Positions 9,501-16,878 of a DNA stretch of 22,940 nucleotides are shown one piece after another. A program made the position numbers and the translations under genes. The notes under the pieces are model-generated. The model saw nothing but the letters and a program-made list of their open reading frames with translations, ran no database searches and had not been told where the DNA came from. Source of the DNA: a virus; IMG/VR virus record IMGVR_UViG_3300031658_002726, positions 1 through 22,940 of that record; one strand, 5' to 3'. The stretch's first letter is position 1; every line of letters starts with the position of its first letter.

Positions 9501-11185
9501 TGAACTCGTCTGCATCAGGCGTGTCTCGTGGTCAGCAGCAGGCTGAGAGGGCATTCCTATTCTTCTCGCCACGTTACACACGGTCTGCAATGGCTCTACT
9601 GACAGATGTATACAGGGGCGGAACTAAGGGGGAACTTGCTAGGCAGACAATGGTCGGCATGGCATTCTTCGGTGCTGCTTCGTATTACGCTATGTCCAAA
9701 GCTATGGGGCAGGAAGCTAAGTTCGACCCGACCAAGTCAGACTTTATGACAGTTCAGATAGGAGACAGCAGTGTTGGTGTTGGTGGGTTCTGGACACAGT
9801 TCGTAAGGCTTACATCTAAATTGGCTGAAACGTCGTGGGACGAGGACGCTCAGGCTTCCTTCGGTGACGCAAGTGAGAATCCTCTATGGCGATGGGTTCG
9901 CTCAAGGGCGGCTCCGGGTGCAGGTCTCGCTTGGGACATAGCTAACGGTGAAGACTACATGGGTCGGCAATTTACTAGCTTGGGTGATACTAGTAAACAT
10001 GTGGGTCGGCAGCTTATGCCTATATGGCTCGAAGCAGCCCTGCTAGAAGACCCGTACAGGACCGGCCCAGCCGGGTTGACCGCCGAGGTGCTTGGTTCCC
10101 GTACTAACCCTCTCTCTGCGTCTAAGAGGCGCAGGCAGTTGCGTGACTCTGTGGCGGTTGACGCTTACGGAAAGAAGTGGGACAAACTGAATGCCCAGCA
10201 GCGTAAGGCGATCAATGAGGGTGACGAATCTGTAGGTATGACCGCTCAGGAGACTGACAGGTTAGAGGCCCTGACTGCTGAAGTCATGTCAGGTAACGCT
10301 GACCGTGGTGAAGCTGTTGATATAAATGTTGAGAAGTGGCACGCCGCCCGTGAAGGCATCGACCTTGATTTCAAGGAACAGGTCGATGCTGGTATCACCC
10401 ACTTGCAGACAGAAGGCTCAGGAGTTGACCCTAAGTTCTTCAGGCAGTTCTACCTGAACAACGCAAACGGGGCGCGCCGAACACGTCTTGAAGACCTGAA
10501 CAACCCAGATGGTGAATACTCTCTAACAATGGCGTACTACACCGACATAGCTGAGAAGTTCGGAAGCGAACACCCAGAGGATGTCGCATACGCTGAGTAC
10601 ATCGACAACATCATTGCTACTGAAGACTTCGACGACCCTAACGGGTACGACTTCAGGCGCAGGGATGATGCTGTACTAGCTTTCCGTCAGCGATGGGGAG
10701 ACGATGTCTACGCCTATGTCCAAGAGACGTTCGGTGTGGGAAGGGACTTGCACCCAGTCGTTGAAGAGTTCTACAAGGGTCGGGCAAGGTTTGAGTTCTA
10801 CTGGAGGGATGTCGAAGAGGCAACCCTCTCAAAGATGCCTCGTGCTGGGGAAGTCAGAGAGACCTATCAGGAATATCTCAATGCTGACGCAAACGGCAAG
10901 AGGGTACTAAAAGACAACGACCGTCTACTGAGCAAGTACCTCAAACTGATGACCAGTGTGAAGAAGGAACTCAGGAAGCAAGACCCGCTCCTTGACGCAT
11001 GGCTATTCAGATGGGGATACACGGACACGCTTTCTCACAGAGAGAACAGTGTTGCTCCCGATGGCATATCAAATCCGAGGGAATACTGGCGCGCTCCAGA
11101 ACCATTCTCACTTAGTGTATTTGGCATTAGGGAAGGTGTGAACGTATCTGCTATTGAGCAGCCAAGTTTGCAACCTGACGCATAG
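6572..11185 (+). CDS. Giant (1537 aa) internal or polyvalent-type phage protein
   Basis: This is the largest gene in the window. The first 50 residues are basic and helical. Small-residue-rich hydrophobic stretches lie at about 240-295 and 340-365. A hydrophobic segment at about 1026-1045, before AMGQE, could insert in a membrane. Residues about 810-1210 have the look of the conserved C-terminal part of phage large polyvalent proteins: FFSPRYTRS (997-1005), an AAPGAG segment near 1113, and a GSRTNPLS segment near 1175 followed by a helical basic stretch. I cannot name the domain for certain. No lysozyme, protease or polymerase motif is visible. Lying between portal and scaffold, it may be packaged and ejected with DNA. 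A tape-measure role is unlikely given its place and mixed composition. AGGGGA precedes the ATG, which directly abuts the upstream TAG. Confidence 0.8.
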   Translation: MVNQFRPERSSNRRMQQLEAIKAKREERNRKAQAQLAQYGGAGAAIARQLANQEQSTLDAPAEPAIPQRQQEAFDQGQSATEQVKLPLGIEATVGAKTGARENSGNPEFGSGFGSGVAEAIAGKGLAVASNFQKGIETSVGAATSTVSSLIPGVDILGIESNLAQEREKRGVESRLPGFLQASPLKVLDTLLSGNPAGELQAQAEAFRITDMPSFKLDLVPGEGINLPGDATLNEFQFGLKGALELLPDAALTILTGGTSLIATGTKLGLAKGVGTVAARTVGLDVLAAGVKSIPKVVTKAATIRQLAKPVYRNITNLTFHTGWEAVQRAKNPEMRQMLNRLNTVSSSAGGALGGVMHAVNPVMLLENGKNRMTDLVYGRLNALSLIPGAVEANVAVFAEKLRGIGNAPRMIGEGEGFDIGRRVASSPIGRGLGKVRDKVFGPNDQAPMFVYNKEGLITSELYSATTDTYKTPLNGRVWTDAVSSAFKVSDEGELVIRLGDDAVIPTEIAEQYIAVSREGREINRASFDVPEQFDRYVEVRQVADGTFELVETEGTRFYTASRHMVETYQDMAKHYTWSTGKMVKQTTALRFTDAAYVPQVPNGGDWFDEVKDALGARPGDKKRPFQERTFFGDDLQAAIDNGHYTMAGPMEAMQSFMTNMYSATIDAEMIKQINYLSGDARSGVVNFDRLMKTVKSSITKISKGGNAGEKFIKKLEGIGFDSLPQEMRRIKKLEGEERADALKRLKAAFSNDRRNLNGQYHSIDESKSRKAPAFAGILFRDADEAKQVSKAADLGDGSKASGAVEVAAEAGDLLRVGKTGFDFGFHMIHGIPALGIATGRFLAGHPAESAKLFKAWSRSTVNTFDAFFRPQVLMQTLMKDPALVMEAVENGLQMSKEAQDFFLATQNATLLRKIPKAGERMDGVLADLANSFERAFVAPGDLLRIEGYRILRNTAGQSENGLSELAGFLNKMTGALNSSASGVSRGQQQAERAFLFFSPRYTRSAMALLTDVYRGGTKGELARQTMVGMAFFGAASYYAMSKAMGQEAKFDPTKSDFMTVQIGDSSVGVGGFWTQFVRLTSKLAETSWDEDAQASFGDASENPLWRWVRSRAAPGAGLAWDIANGEDYMGRQFTSLGDTSKHVGRQLMPIWLEAALLEDPYRTGPAGLTAEVLGSRTNPLSASKRRRQLRDSVAVDAYGKKWDKLNAQQRKAINEGDESVGMTAQETDRLEALTAEVMSGNADRGEAVDINVEKWHAAREGIDLDFKEQVDAGITHLQTEGSGVDPKFFRQFYLNNANGARRTRLEDLNNPDGEYSLTMAYYTDIAEKFGSEHPEDVAYAEYIDNIIATEDFDDPNGYDFRRRDDAVLAFRQRWGDDVYAYVQETFGVGRDLHPVVEEFYKGRARFEFYWRDVEEATLSKMPRAGEVRETYQEYLNADANGKRVLKDNDRLLSKYLKLMTSVKKELRKQDPLLDAWLFRWGYTDTLSHRENSVAPDGISNPREYWRAPEPFSLSVFGIREGVNVSAIEQPSLQPDA

Positions 11186-11239
11186 TGTGAGTAAATAACA
11201 ACATCAATTCTTTCGGGAACATAAGAGGTTTCGGCCACG
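11186..11239 (+). other. 54-nt gap before the head gene block
   Basis: This is one of only two real gaps after the packaging genes. It is A/T-rich and holds AAGAGG at 11223-11228, eleven bases before the scaffold ATG, which is a usable but slightly distant ribosome binding site. I see no convincing promoter pair and no hairpin. Confidence 0.5.
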
Positions 11240-12004
11240 ATGACAACAGATAACGGTGTTTCGGCACAGGACGACATAGCGGTAATAGCAGCAGATGTTT
11301 CGGCAGCAGCAGCAACACCCGTTGTAACAGGGGAGCCACAGGCTCCAGAGCCACAAGCCACTCCCGGCGTTACGCTCTCAGACCTAGAGAACACCTTCAA
11401 GTCTTACGAAGGACGACAGGCGAATTACACGTCTGGTCGCTTCAGAGACATGGAAGCGAATCTCAACGCCAAGATAAACGAAGAACTTGCTCCCTTACGG
11501 GAATTGGTTTCACGTTCAGAACAGGCACAGGTTGAACAGCTAGACGAATCGGAGCAGATTGAGTATTGGAAAAACAAGTCAGCTAAACCCGCACCTGAAC
11601 CTCAGCAACCAGCCCCAGTGGCTGTAAATGCTGACCAGTACAGTTCGGATGACCGGCTTGCAATTATCAATAACACTACGGCGATGCTTACCCAACTAAA
11701 GCTGAACATTCCTTACACGGATGAACGTCTTTGGGCGGGAGCCACGAACGGTATGTCGCAAGAACAGCTTCTACAAGTTGCTCGAACGAATGCTGTAAAT
11801 CTTGGCGCAGCACCTCCACCTGCACAGGTACAGACTCAACAGCCACCGGCAACCCCGCCCTCCACTCAGGCAGCCCCTGCTTCCACTGGTTCCACTTATG
11901 GTTCCCGTACAGAAGCCAATGCTGCTCTGCTTCGTGGAGACATCAAAGACATAGACGCATTCAAAGCAATCGGCCTTTCCGAAGGTTGGTTGAAACAAAG
12001 GTAG
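11240..12004 (+). CDS. Probable capsid scaffolding protein
   Basis: The 254-aa protein lies directly upstream of the major capsid gene, the standard place for a scaffold. Its composition fits: a disordered Ala/Pro-rich N terminus, a long charged helical segment at about 45-113 that probably forms a coiled coil, Pro/Gln-rich linkers at about 116-127 and 190-215, and a short C-terminal helix ending in basic residues (WLKQR) of the kind that contacts the capsid inner face in other scaffolds. No protease motif is seen. Scaffolds diverge fast, so the call rests on position and architecture, not on sequence similarity. The C-terminal codons overlap the ribosome binding site of the capsid gene. Confidence 0.75.
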   Translation: MTTDNGVSAQDDIAVIAADVSAAAATPVVTGEPQAPEPQATPGVTLSDLENTFKSYEGRQANYTSGRFRDMEANLNAKINEELAPLRELVSRSEQAQVEQLDESEQIEYWKNKSAKPAPEPQQPAPVAVNADQYSSDDRLAIINNTTAMLTQLKLNIPYTDERLWAGATNGMSQEQLLQVARTNAVNLGAAPPPAQVQTQQPPATPPSTQAAPASTGSTYGSRTEANAALLRGDIKDIDAFKAIGLSEGWLKQR

Positions 12005-12005
12005 G
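11997..12005 (+). promoter_or_regulatory. Ribosome binding site of the capsid gene overlapping the scaffold stop
   Basis: AAAGGTAGG spans the scaffold TAG and lies six bases before the capsid ATG at 12012. It decides for this start: the ATG at 12007 runs into a stop after six codons. Confidence 0.7.
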
Positions 12006-12011
12006 TATGTT

Positions 12012-12917
12012 ATGGCTGAAGGCCTAACAGTTTCCAGCTCTTCGAGTCTGTCCAGTATGTCCTTGACCGTAGTGACAGACGCTATTGCGAACATTGAACC
12101 TGCTGGCCCAACGGCTGGTTTGGTTACTCGATATGACCTTGCACAGGGTCAGACGCAGAAAAACATCCCTCTTTGGGGTCGTTTGACTGCTGCTGCTCTT
12201 ACCGAGGGTGTCGAGATCAACGCAGCACAGCAGGTATCCGTTACAGTTCGTAACGTGACTGCCTCTGAGCATGGTGTGTTGACGTTCGTATCACGCGTGC
12301 TGGAGCGAGAGAACTCTGAAGACGTTCTCTCTGAGGTCGGGATGATGCAGGGACTTGCACTAGGTAGACTCCGTGAGTCTGACTTGGTTACGTTATTCGA
12401 CTCAGTAACCGGACTTTCAATTCCGGGTGCTGGTGCGGCACTTACGTTCCAAGACCTCGCAGGTGCTGTTGCATATATGCAGACAGACAACAATTCGTCA
12501 TTTGGCCCTGCTCCGGGTGGTCAAATCAACGCAGTTCTTCACCCGGAACAGATTCGCCGCCTAGTCGAAGAAGACTCAGGCATTGGTGCTGGTGGCACTT
12601 CGATGGCAACAGGCGCACGACCCGCAGGGCCGAGTGAAGATGTCATCAAGAACTACTGGCGTGGTCAGGAACAACGATTTGGCGTACAGATTTGGTCTTC
12701 GGGAGTTATCTCTCGTGACGGCTCTGGTGACGCTAAGGGTGCGATCTTCGTACCACAGGCTTTCGCTCTCTGCATGGCGCAGGAAATTGAAGCCGATGAC
12801 CAGAAAGACATACGTTCCCGTGGTACTGACATCGTAACGGTGGGTACATGGGGCGAAACCGAGATCGTTGATGAATGGGCTGTAGAGGTTCATTCAGCAG
12901 CGGACGTAATTAGTTAG
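12012..12917 (+). CDS. Major capsid protein (HK97-like fold expected)
   Basis: The 301-aa product follows the scaffold, is preceded by a good ribosome binding site, and has the composition of a phage major capsid protein. It has a Ser-rich N-terminal arm, an extended charged loop around residues 40-65 that would be the E-loop, and mixed alpha/beta stretches. A typical capsid segment, VLHPEQIRRL, lies at about 177-186. It ends with a beta-rich part containing GTWGETEIVDEWAVEV. The length is at the small end of the normal range. There is no sign of a cleaved prodomain, which agrees with a separate scaffold and no visible maturation protease. The fold is inferred, since HK97 folds are poorly conserved in sequence. 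Confidence 0.85.
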   Translation: MAEGLTVSSSSSLSSMSLTVVTDAIANIEPAGPTAGLVTRYDLAQGQTQKNIPLWGRLTAAALTEGVEINAAQQVSVTVRNVTASEHGVLTFVSRVLERENSEDVLSEVGMMQGLALGRLRESDLVTLFDSVTGLSIPGAGAALTFQDLAGAVAYMQTDNNSSFGPAPGGQINAVLHPEQIRRLVEEDSGIGAGGTSMATGARPAGPSEDVIKNYWRGQEQRFGVQIWSSGVISRDGSGDAKGAIFVPQAFALCMAQEIEADDQKDIRSRGTDIVTVGTWGETEIVDEWAVEVHSAADVIS

Positions 12918-12923
12918 GCATTC

Positions 12924-13337
12924 ATGGCAGGTCTCACCGAAAGTTGGATAAGCGAGCAGTCTCAGGCTGGTATACAGCTATCTGGGAGTGGAGAAGATTA
13001 CGCAGTAGGCGTTCAGGAGCAATCTGAAGACGACTACCTCGTAATCTTCGACACTAAAGATGGGCATCCTTTACGGATTCCCGTTCAAGATAGGTCGTAC
13101 CAGCTTGCGAAAGTTCGCCCTACAACTCCGGGTGATCGTGCAAAATGGGTGAAGGTGAAGGGTCGCAAAGGCATGGTTCACTATGCCGAGCATGGCTCAA
13201 CACCAGCATATTCGGAGACTCCGCCTGTGATAACGCAGTCAACCAGTCCTGTAGCACCGCAAATGCCGCAGGAAGGTAAAGCTGGCAAGGGCAGGCGTAA
13301 ACGTGGAAATCGCGGCAAGCGAAAGGCTTCATCATAG
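12924..13337 (+). CDS. 137-aa head-block protein with a strongly basic C-terminal tail
   Basis: This gene starts six bases after the capsid stop and shares its last base with the GTG of the next gene (TAGTG). The first 85 or so residues are acidic then beta-rich and look folded. A Pro/Thr/Ser linker follows, and the last 20 residues are almost all Lys, Arg and Gly (GKGRRKRGNRGKRKASS). Such a tail would bind DNA or an acidic protein surface. I do not recognise a family. Its place directly after the capsid gene suggests a head completion, head-tail joining or DNA-contacting virion protein, by context only. The start has a weak TTAGG upstream. Confidence 0.75.
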   Translation: MAGLTESWISEQSQAGIQLSGSGEDYAVGVQEQSEDDYLVIFDTKDGHPLRIPVQDRSYQLAKVRPTTPGDRAKWVKVKGRKGMVHYAEHGSTPAYSETPPVITQSTSPVAPQMPQEGKAGKGRRKRGNRGKRKASS

Positions 13338-13819
13338 TGGTAATCTCGAATCATGTCCGACCCCCTGAACTCATGCTTGAGCAGGCAACAGCATCTATAC
13401 GGGATAAAGCCCGTGGCAATGCTAAGTTCGCCGAAATCTTGGGTGAGTTCGAGCGTCGTTTTGGCGACCTTGAGGGCAACCTCAAGCGGTTAGATTTTGT
13501 TTCGGCTGATTCCGCATACCTGCTTCAACCGCAGAAGGATGGTAGCTATGAACCTGTCGTCCGCAACATCCGTCCCGGTCAACTCGCCACTGCACTAGAG
13601 CGCGGTTTTCTTCCACTGGCTCATGCTGTCTATATGTCAGCGTTAGAGACGTTGGAAGTTCGCAAGAATTCAAGTGAGAGTGACGACGAAACTCAGGCGG
13701 GGTCTCAGACTTCTAAGCCCAAGGCACGTCCATTCAAGTGTGACCAGTGTGGAACCTCAACTACAACTAAGCGAAGACTCAACACTCATGTTGAGAATAA
13801 ACACTCAGGAGGCTCGTAA
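13337..13819 (+). CDS. 160-aa protein with a C-terminal C2H2 zinc finger
   Basis: The first 110 residues are helical and charged and match no family I know. A Ser/Asp/Glu/Thr linker leads to a zinc finger with C135, C138, H151 and H156 (Cys-x2-Cys-x12-His-x4-His). The Lys-Arg-rich stretch between the pairs has the layout of a classical DNA-binding finger helix. The start is GTG, sharing one base with the upstream TAG and preceded by AAAGG. An internal ATG at 13373 would give a protein 12 residues shorter with the finger unchanged. The place in the head block suggests a virion or assembly protein that contacts DNA. A regulatory protein is also possible. Confidence 0.8.
   Translation: MVISNHVRPPELMLEQATASIRDKARGNAKFAEILGEFERRFGDLEGNLKRLDFVSADSAYLLQPQKDGSYEPVVRNIRPGQLATALERGFLPLAHAVYMSALETLEVRKNSSESDDETQAGSQTSKPKARPFKCDQCGTSTTTKRRLNTHVENKHSGGS
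13739..13804 (+). other. C2H2 zinc finger coding segment
   Basis: The codons for C135 and C138 start at 13739 and 13748, and those for H151 and H156 at 13787 and 13802. The residues before it, RPFKC, and the closing HVENKH closely resemble classical fingers, including the aromatic residue two before the first Cys. All four metal ligands are present. Confidence 0.85.
13807..13812 (+). promoter_or_regulatory. Perfect AGGAGG ribosome binding site
   Basis: AGGAGG lies six bases before the ATG at 13819, inside the last codons of the zinc-finger gene. It is the best-matching ribosome binding site in the window and suggests that the 106-aa product is made in large amounts. Confidence 0.75.
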
Positions 13820-14139
13820 TGAGCATTGGTATTCCCCGTATTAGGGATGCAAACACTGAGACTCTAACTGGGACTCGTGTCCTGACTGCTTCTGACGCAT
13901 ACCACCAGATCATTGACCCTGCTGGGGCTAATGAGGTGGACTTGCCGTCAGGTACAGGCACTCAGGGCGGCGAAGTGATGATTACCAACACTGCTGACGC
14001 AGCAGAGGCAATCACGGTTAAGCAGAGTGACTCGTCTACGACAGTCATTGTGATTGACCAGAACCAATCGGCTCGTCTAGTTTGCAACGGCGCATCTGCT
14101 GCTGCTGGCTGGCAGGCTGTTGGTGTCACTGAAGCCTAG
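13819..14139 (+). CDS. Small beta-rich protein, possible capsid decoration protein
   Basis: The 106-aa protein is mostly short beta strands with Thr, Val, Gly and Asp turns. Examples are ANEVDLPSGTGTQGG, EAITVKQSDSS and SARLVCNG, followed by a closing Gly-Trp segment. This pattern occurs in small phage surface proteins such as capsid decoration or fibre-base proteins. The strong AGGAGG site and the hairpin straight after the gene suggest a high-copy product at the end of the head block. No specific family can be named. The ATG overlaps the preceding TAA by one base. Confidence 0.72.
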   Translation: MSIGIPRIRDANTETLTGTRVLTASDAYHQIIDPAGANEVDLPSGTGTQGGEVMITNTADAAEAITVKQSDSSTTVIVIDQNQSARLVCNGASAAAGWQAVGVTEA

Positions 14140-14157
14140 TCCTAACCAGACTCTCAA

Positions 14158-14187
14158 GGGGCAGGGCGTAGCAATACGTTCTGCCCC
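14158..14187 (+). terminator. Strong GCAA-tetraloop hairpin after the head block
   Basis: Two 13-nt arms, GGGGCAGGGCGTA and TACGTTCTGCCCC, flank a GCAA loop. All 13 positions pair in RNA, with two G-U wobbles. The wobbles pair only in the + strand transcript, so the structure is built for that direction. It lies 18 bases after the 106-aa gene. The following bases (TATCTAAAATT) hold no run of T, so it is a weak intrinsic terminator by the usual rule. It may instead be a partial terminator, an RNA 3'-end stabiliser or a processing site. Confidence 0.7.
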
Positions 14188-14267
14188 TATCTAAAATTGG
14201 TGCGGGAAACGCTATTCTGACAAACAAGTCACTAGCTAAATAATAAATAAAGAGAAAGAGGCCAAAG
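14188..14267 (+). promoter_or_regulatory. Leader of the tail block with a weak promoter candidate and a ribosome binding site
   Basis: Within this A/T-rich leader, CTGACA (14217-14222) and AATAAT (14239-14244) are each one base from the sigma-70 -35 and -10 consensus, with a 16-nt spacer. Such a promoter would start near 14251, just before AAAGAGG at 14255-14261, which is six bases before the next ATG. The promoter is a guess, but the ribosome binding site is clear. A phage-specific promoter cannot be judged from one copy. Confidence 0.3.
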
Positions 14268-15104
14268 ATGCCCACTCAGATTAGAGCAGCAGTAGATCAC
14301 GAACTACGAAGCGCAGGTTTCGTATCGGGTGGACTTGCCGCCACGACCGCAGTGAAGACCACAGGATTCCCTGTTGGAACTAAGTCACTGTTCTCACATG
14401 TTCACAACCTTTCCTCCTCTACGGTTGTGAAGTTCGCTCTGAACCCTTGGCTAACAGTTCTGAAAACTGCTGATGCCGGGGCTACGTTTACGGACTACTC
14501 ATCAGTCGCCCAGAACGACCTTGCCGATTCCGGTGTAGTCCTATCGTCCCTACCAACTCTCGCCAATGGCGGTGCAGTATTCGTAGGTTCACATCTTCCA
14601 TTTAGAGGCTTGAACATTGACGTAAGTGATGTCAACGGGACAGCTTCGTTGCTGACTGCTGACTATTACAACGGCACTGCATTTGTTGATGCTACCGAAA
14701 CAGACGGCACAGATTCCGCTGGTACTGCGTTGGCTCAAGACGGCACAGTTACATTTGCAGTTCCAAGTGATTGGGCTGCGGCTCCACTTCGAGACATTAT
14801 GGATACTGCTAATGAGCCGTTCAATCCAACGTATGTCAAGCCGACTACAGATGGACGCTCACACGTATTACCTCTGTACTGGATTAGGCTCAAGGTAAGC
14901 GCAGCTTTAGACAGTGCTACTACGATCAACTCAATCCACGCCCTGAACCGGTCGGTAAGCTACGCCCAACTAGGTGCTGGTGTTCCGTTTGAGCGATCAC
15001 TTACTCGTGGCTTTGGTGGATTCGGTTCTCTTGAATATCTAACAGATGCGGGAACCGCTGACTTCAACGTAACTATTGGTAGCGGAAATGGGTACTTCGG
15101 ATAA
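14268..15104 (+). CDS. Beta-rich virion protein, probably tail or neck
   Basis: The 278-aa protein is built mainly of beta strands. Residues about 100-228 have a layout I associate with phage tail-surface beta-sandwich domains: a PFRGLNIDVSDVNG strand-turn, an ADYYNGTAFVDATETDGT strand pair, a GTVTFAVPSDW segment, and YWIRLKVSAALDS near the end. A Gly/Phe-rich C terminus (RGFGGFGSLEY) follows. It is the first gene after the hairpin, with a good ribosome binding site, so it is probably abundant. Possible roles are a tail or neck structural protein or a surface fibre. No enzymatic motif is visible. Its TAA overlaps the next ATG by one base. Confidence 0.72.
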   Translation: MPTQIRAAVDHELRSAGFVSGGLAATTAVKTTGFPVGTKSLFSHVHNLSSSTVVKFALNPWLTVLKTADAGATFTDYSSVAQNDLADSGVVLSSLPTLANGGAVFVGSHLPFRGLNIDVSDVNGTASLLTADYYNGTAFVDATETDGTDSAGTALAQDGTVTFAVPSDWAAAPLRDIMDTANEPFNPTYVKPTTDGRSHVLPLYWIRLKVSAALDSATTINSIHALNRSVSYAQLGAGVPFERSLTRGFGGFGSLEYLTDAGTADFNVTIGSGNGYFG

Positions 15105-15589
15105 TGGCTAACAGCAATATTCACATGGTTCAAAAGCCCCGGATGGTATTTGCAGAAGCAGATGCTCCGGGCGGCATCGTCTCAAAGTCAGGCAAAAGGA
15201 TTACGGCTAAGGTCATAATCCCTGATGGTGAGAGAGGCTATGGTGACCGTGAGTCTCTTGCTGCTATGACCGGAGATACTGTTGCAAGAGTCTCAACTGA
15301 CTCAGCAGCAGGTGACAAGGCTTACGAATCTGCTCTTGAGCAGTACGATCAGGACTCAGACTTACGCCTGAAGAAGATTGCAAACACGTCTGCCTTGTCG
15401 AAGACTCCTGCCATAAAGATGTTCTATGAGTCAGCTACTGACACATGGGATATCAACTGGCTTGATGAAGACCAACTTTCGGGAGTAGTTACTCCCCGCA
15501 GTAAAAAGCTGACAGATGCCCAAACTGGTTACATGTGGCAGCAATATCAAGACGCTCAACTAGCGAAGAAGATTCAGAAGGATGAGTAA
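15104..15589 (+). CDS. Hypothetical protein (161 aa) in the tail block
   Basis: I do not recognise this protein. The N-terminal third has several beta-like segments with Gly turns. The middle is Asp/Ala/Ser-rich and helical. The C-terminal third is charged and helical, with Trp residues in a DTWDINWLDED stretch and a final helix ending KKIQKDE. There is no signal peptide or membrane segment. It overlaps both neighbours by one base (TAATG at each end), so it is translated with the tail genes. A neck, adaptor or assembly role is possible from position only. Confidence 0.7.
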   Translation: MANSNIHMVQKPRMVFAEADAPGGIVSKSGKRITAKVIIPDGERGYGDRESLAAMTGDTVARVSTDSAAGDKAYESALEQYDQDSDLRLKKIANTSALSKTPAIKMFYESATDTWDINWLDEDQLSGVVTPRSKKLTDAQTGYMWQQYQDAQLAKKIQKDE

Positions 15590-16878
15590 TGACAACCACC
15601 ACGCTGAACACGATGCTTCCCGGCTTCGGCAGGTTCATTGGAGCGTTCATTGGGACGTTCTCGACTACAACTAACATAGCGGCAGACACCGCACTGATCT
15701 CAACAGGGTTGACTTCGTACTTCGAGGATAACGATCAGGCTAACGATTCGTTCGCATATATCAAAGGCACTGCTAATAACGGTGTTTCTCGTAGCGTACT
15801 CGACCATACAGGCCTCACAGGTGCATTAGACCTACGTGGGGTCGCCTTGTCTGCTGAGAGTGGCTCTGTAGACTTCGATTTGTACAGATATGACCCTGCA
15901 CAGATGGTTGATGCCCTGAATGATGGAATCAAGTCGTCATTCCCTACGTTGTACCTGCATAAGTACGACCGTACTCTTTACGGCGTGGCGCATCAGCGTA
16001 ACTACGCTCGTCCTTCCAGTATTGAGCCGGGATACGTCCGTAAGTTGTTCGTCGAGAGTCGGATAGACGCTAACTCGTTTGGTGACAACATCGCGAAGTC
16101 TAAGGACATTGACTTCGAGGATGACCTTACGGATTGGACTACTACAAATATCACGCTCACGGCTGAAGTAGAGACTAACGAGCCTGACAACATGATGGTG
16201 TTCGCTGGCAATCAGTCAGGCAAGCATGTCGTAGGAGCGTCTTCGCTAGGCAGTTCTTATGTGTCAATCGGTAGCCCGACTAATTACGACGGAGAAAAAA
16301 TCAACGTCACTGTCTGGGTCTATTGCCAAACAGCCAGCAGAGTATCGGCTGCGATTAGCGTAGATGGTGGCACAGCTACCGTCGGTACTACTCATTCTGG
16401 AGGTGGATGGGAGCGACTCTCAGTCAGCACTTCAGTGGGTGCTGTCTCTTCTTCTATCGCAGTGGGAGTCTATGCAACGTCAGGTACTGCGCTAACTTTC
16501 TATGCTGATGAACTGATTGCTACTGCCGGTCGCACAGAGGGGCCTCGTCCAGTATCAGGCTCTCTTGAATACTGGCGAGACGAAGCTGACGACTTATATG
16601 TTCCTTACGAAATCCCTTCCTCACAACAGCTTGTTGTTGAGGGTATGGGTCTCCTGAGTAGTGTCTCCTCTGGCACTGACACGGTGGAGATCGGCGGTAC
16701 TCAGCTACAGCGTCTGTACGCATACGCTGCGATTGAGTTCTTCCAAGGTGACATCGACCAGATGGATGACGGTGAGCAGAATTCTGCACTACGGAAGTTG
16801 ACTAGCTGGCGCAACAGAATCAATGAAGGCAGGGGCATTATGGCTCCGGTCTCGAAGCGGAAAGTACCGGTCTACTAA
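15589..16878 (+). CDS. Head-tail adaptor candidate with an inserted jelly-roll domain
   Basis: This 429-aa protein appears to be a host scaffold split by an insertion. Residues about 95-122 (DLYRYDPAQMVDALNDGIKS) recall phage adaptor-type proteins, which often carry such an alternating helix near a conserved Asn. Residues about 370-415 are helical. Between these, residues about 172-314 form a beta jelly-roll of the carbohydrate-binding-module type. It begins FEDDLTDW, continues with strands such as EKINVTVWVYC and GGGWERLSVSTSV, and ends FYADELI. Removing it leaves about 286 residues, plausible for an adaptor. AAGGA lies upstream of the ATG, and both ends overlap neighbours by one base. The adaptor role is inference from order and size. 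Confidence 0.7.
   Translation: MTTTTLNTMLPGFGRFIGAFIGTFSTTTNIAADTALISTGLTSYFEDNDQANDSFAYIKGTANNGVSRSVLDHTGLTGALDLRGVALSAESGSVDFDLYRYDPAQMVDALNDGIKSSFPTLYLHKYDRTLYGVAHQRNYARPSSIEPGYVRKLFVESRIDANSFGDNIAKSKDIDFEDDLTDWTTTNITLTAEVETNEPDNMMVFAGNQSGKHVVGASSLGSSYVSIGSPTNYDGEKINVTVWVYCQTASRVSAAISVDGGTATVGTTHSGGGWERLSVSTSVGAVSSSIAVGVYATSGTALTFYADELIATAGRTEGPRPVSGSLEYWRDEADDLYVPYEIPSSQQLVVEGMGLLSSVSSGTDTVEIGGTQLQRLYAYAAIEFFQGDIDQMDDGEQNSALRKLTSWRNRINEGRGIMAPVSKRKVPVY

Noticed and set aside
6572-11185. Tape-measure protein
   Set aside because: It lies between portal and scaffold, lacks long regular helical repeats, and has mixed folded segments. Length alone is not enough.
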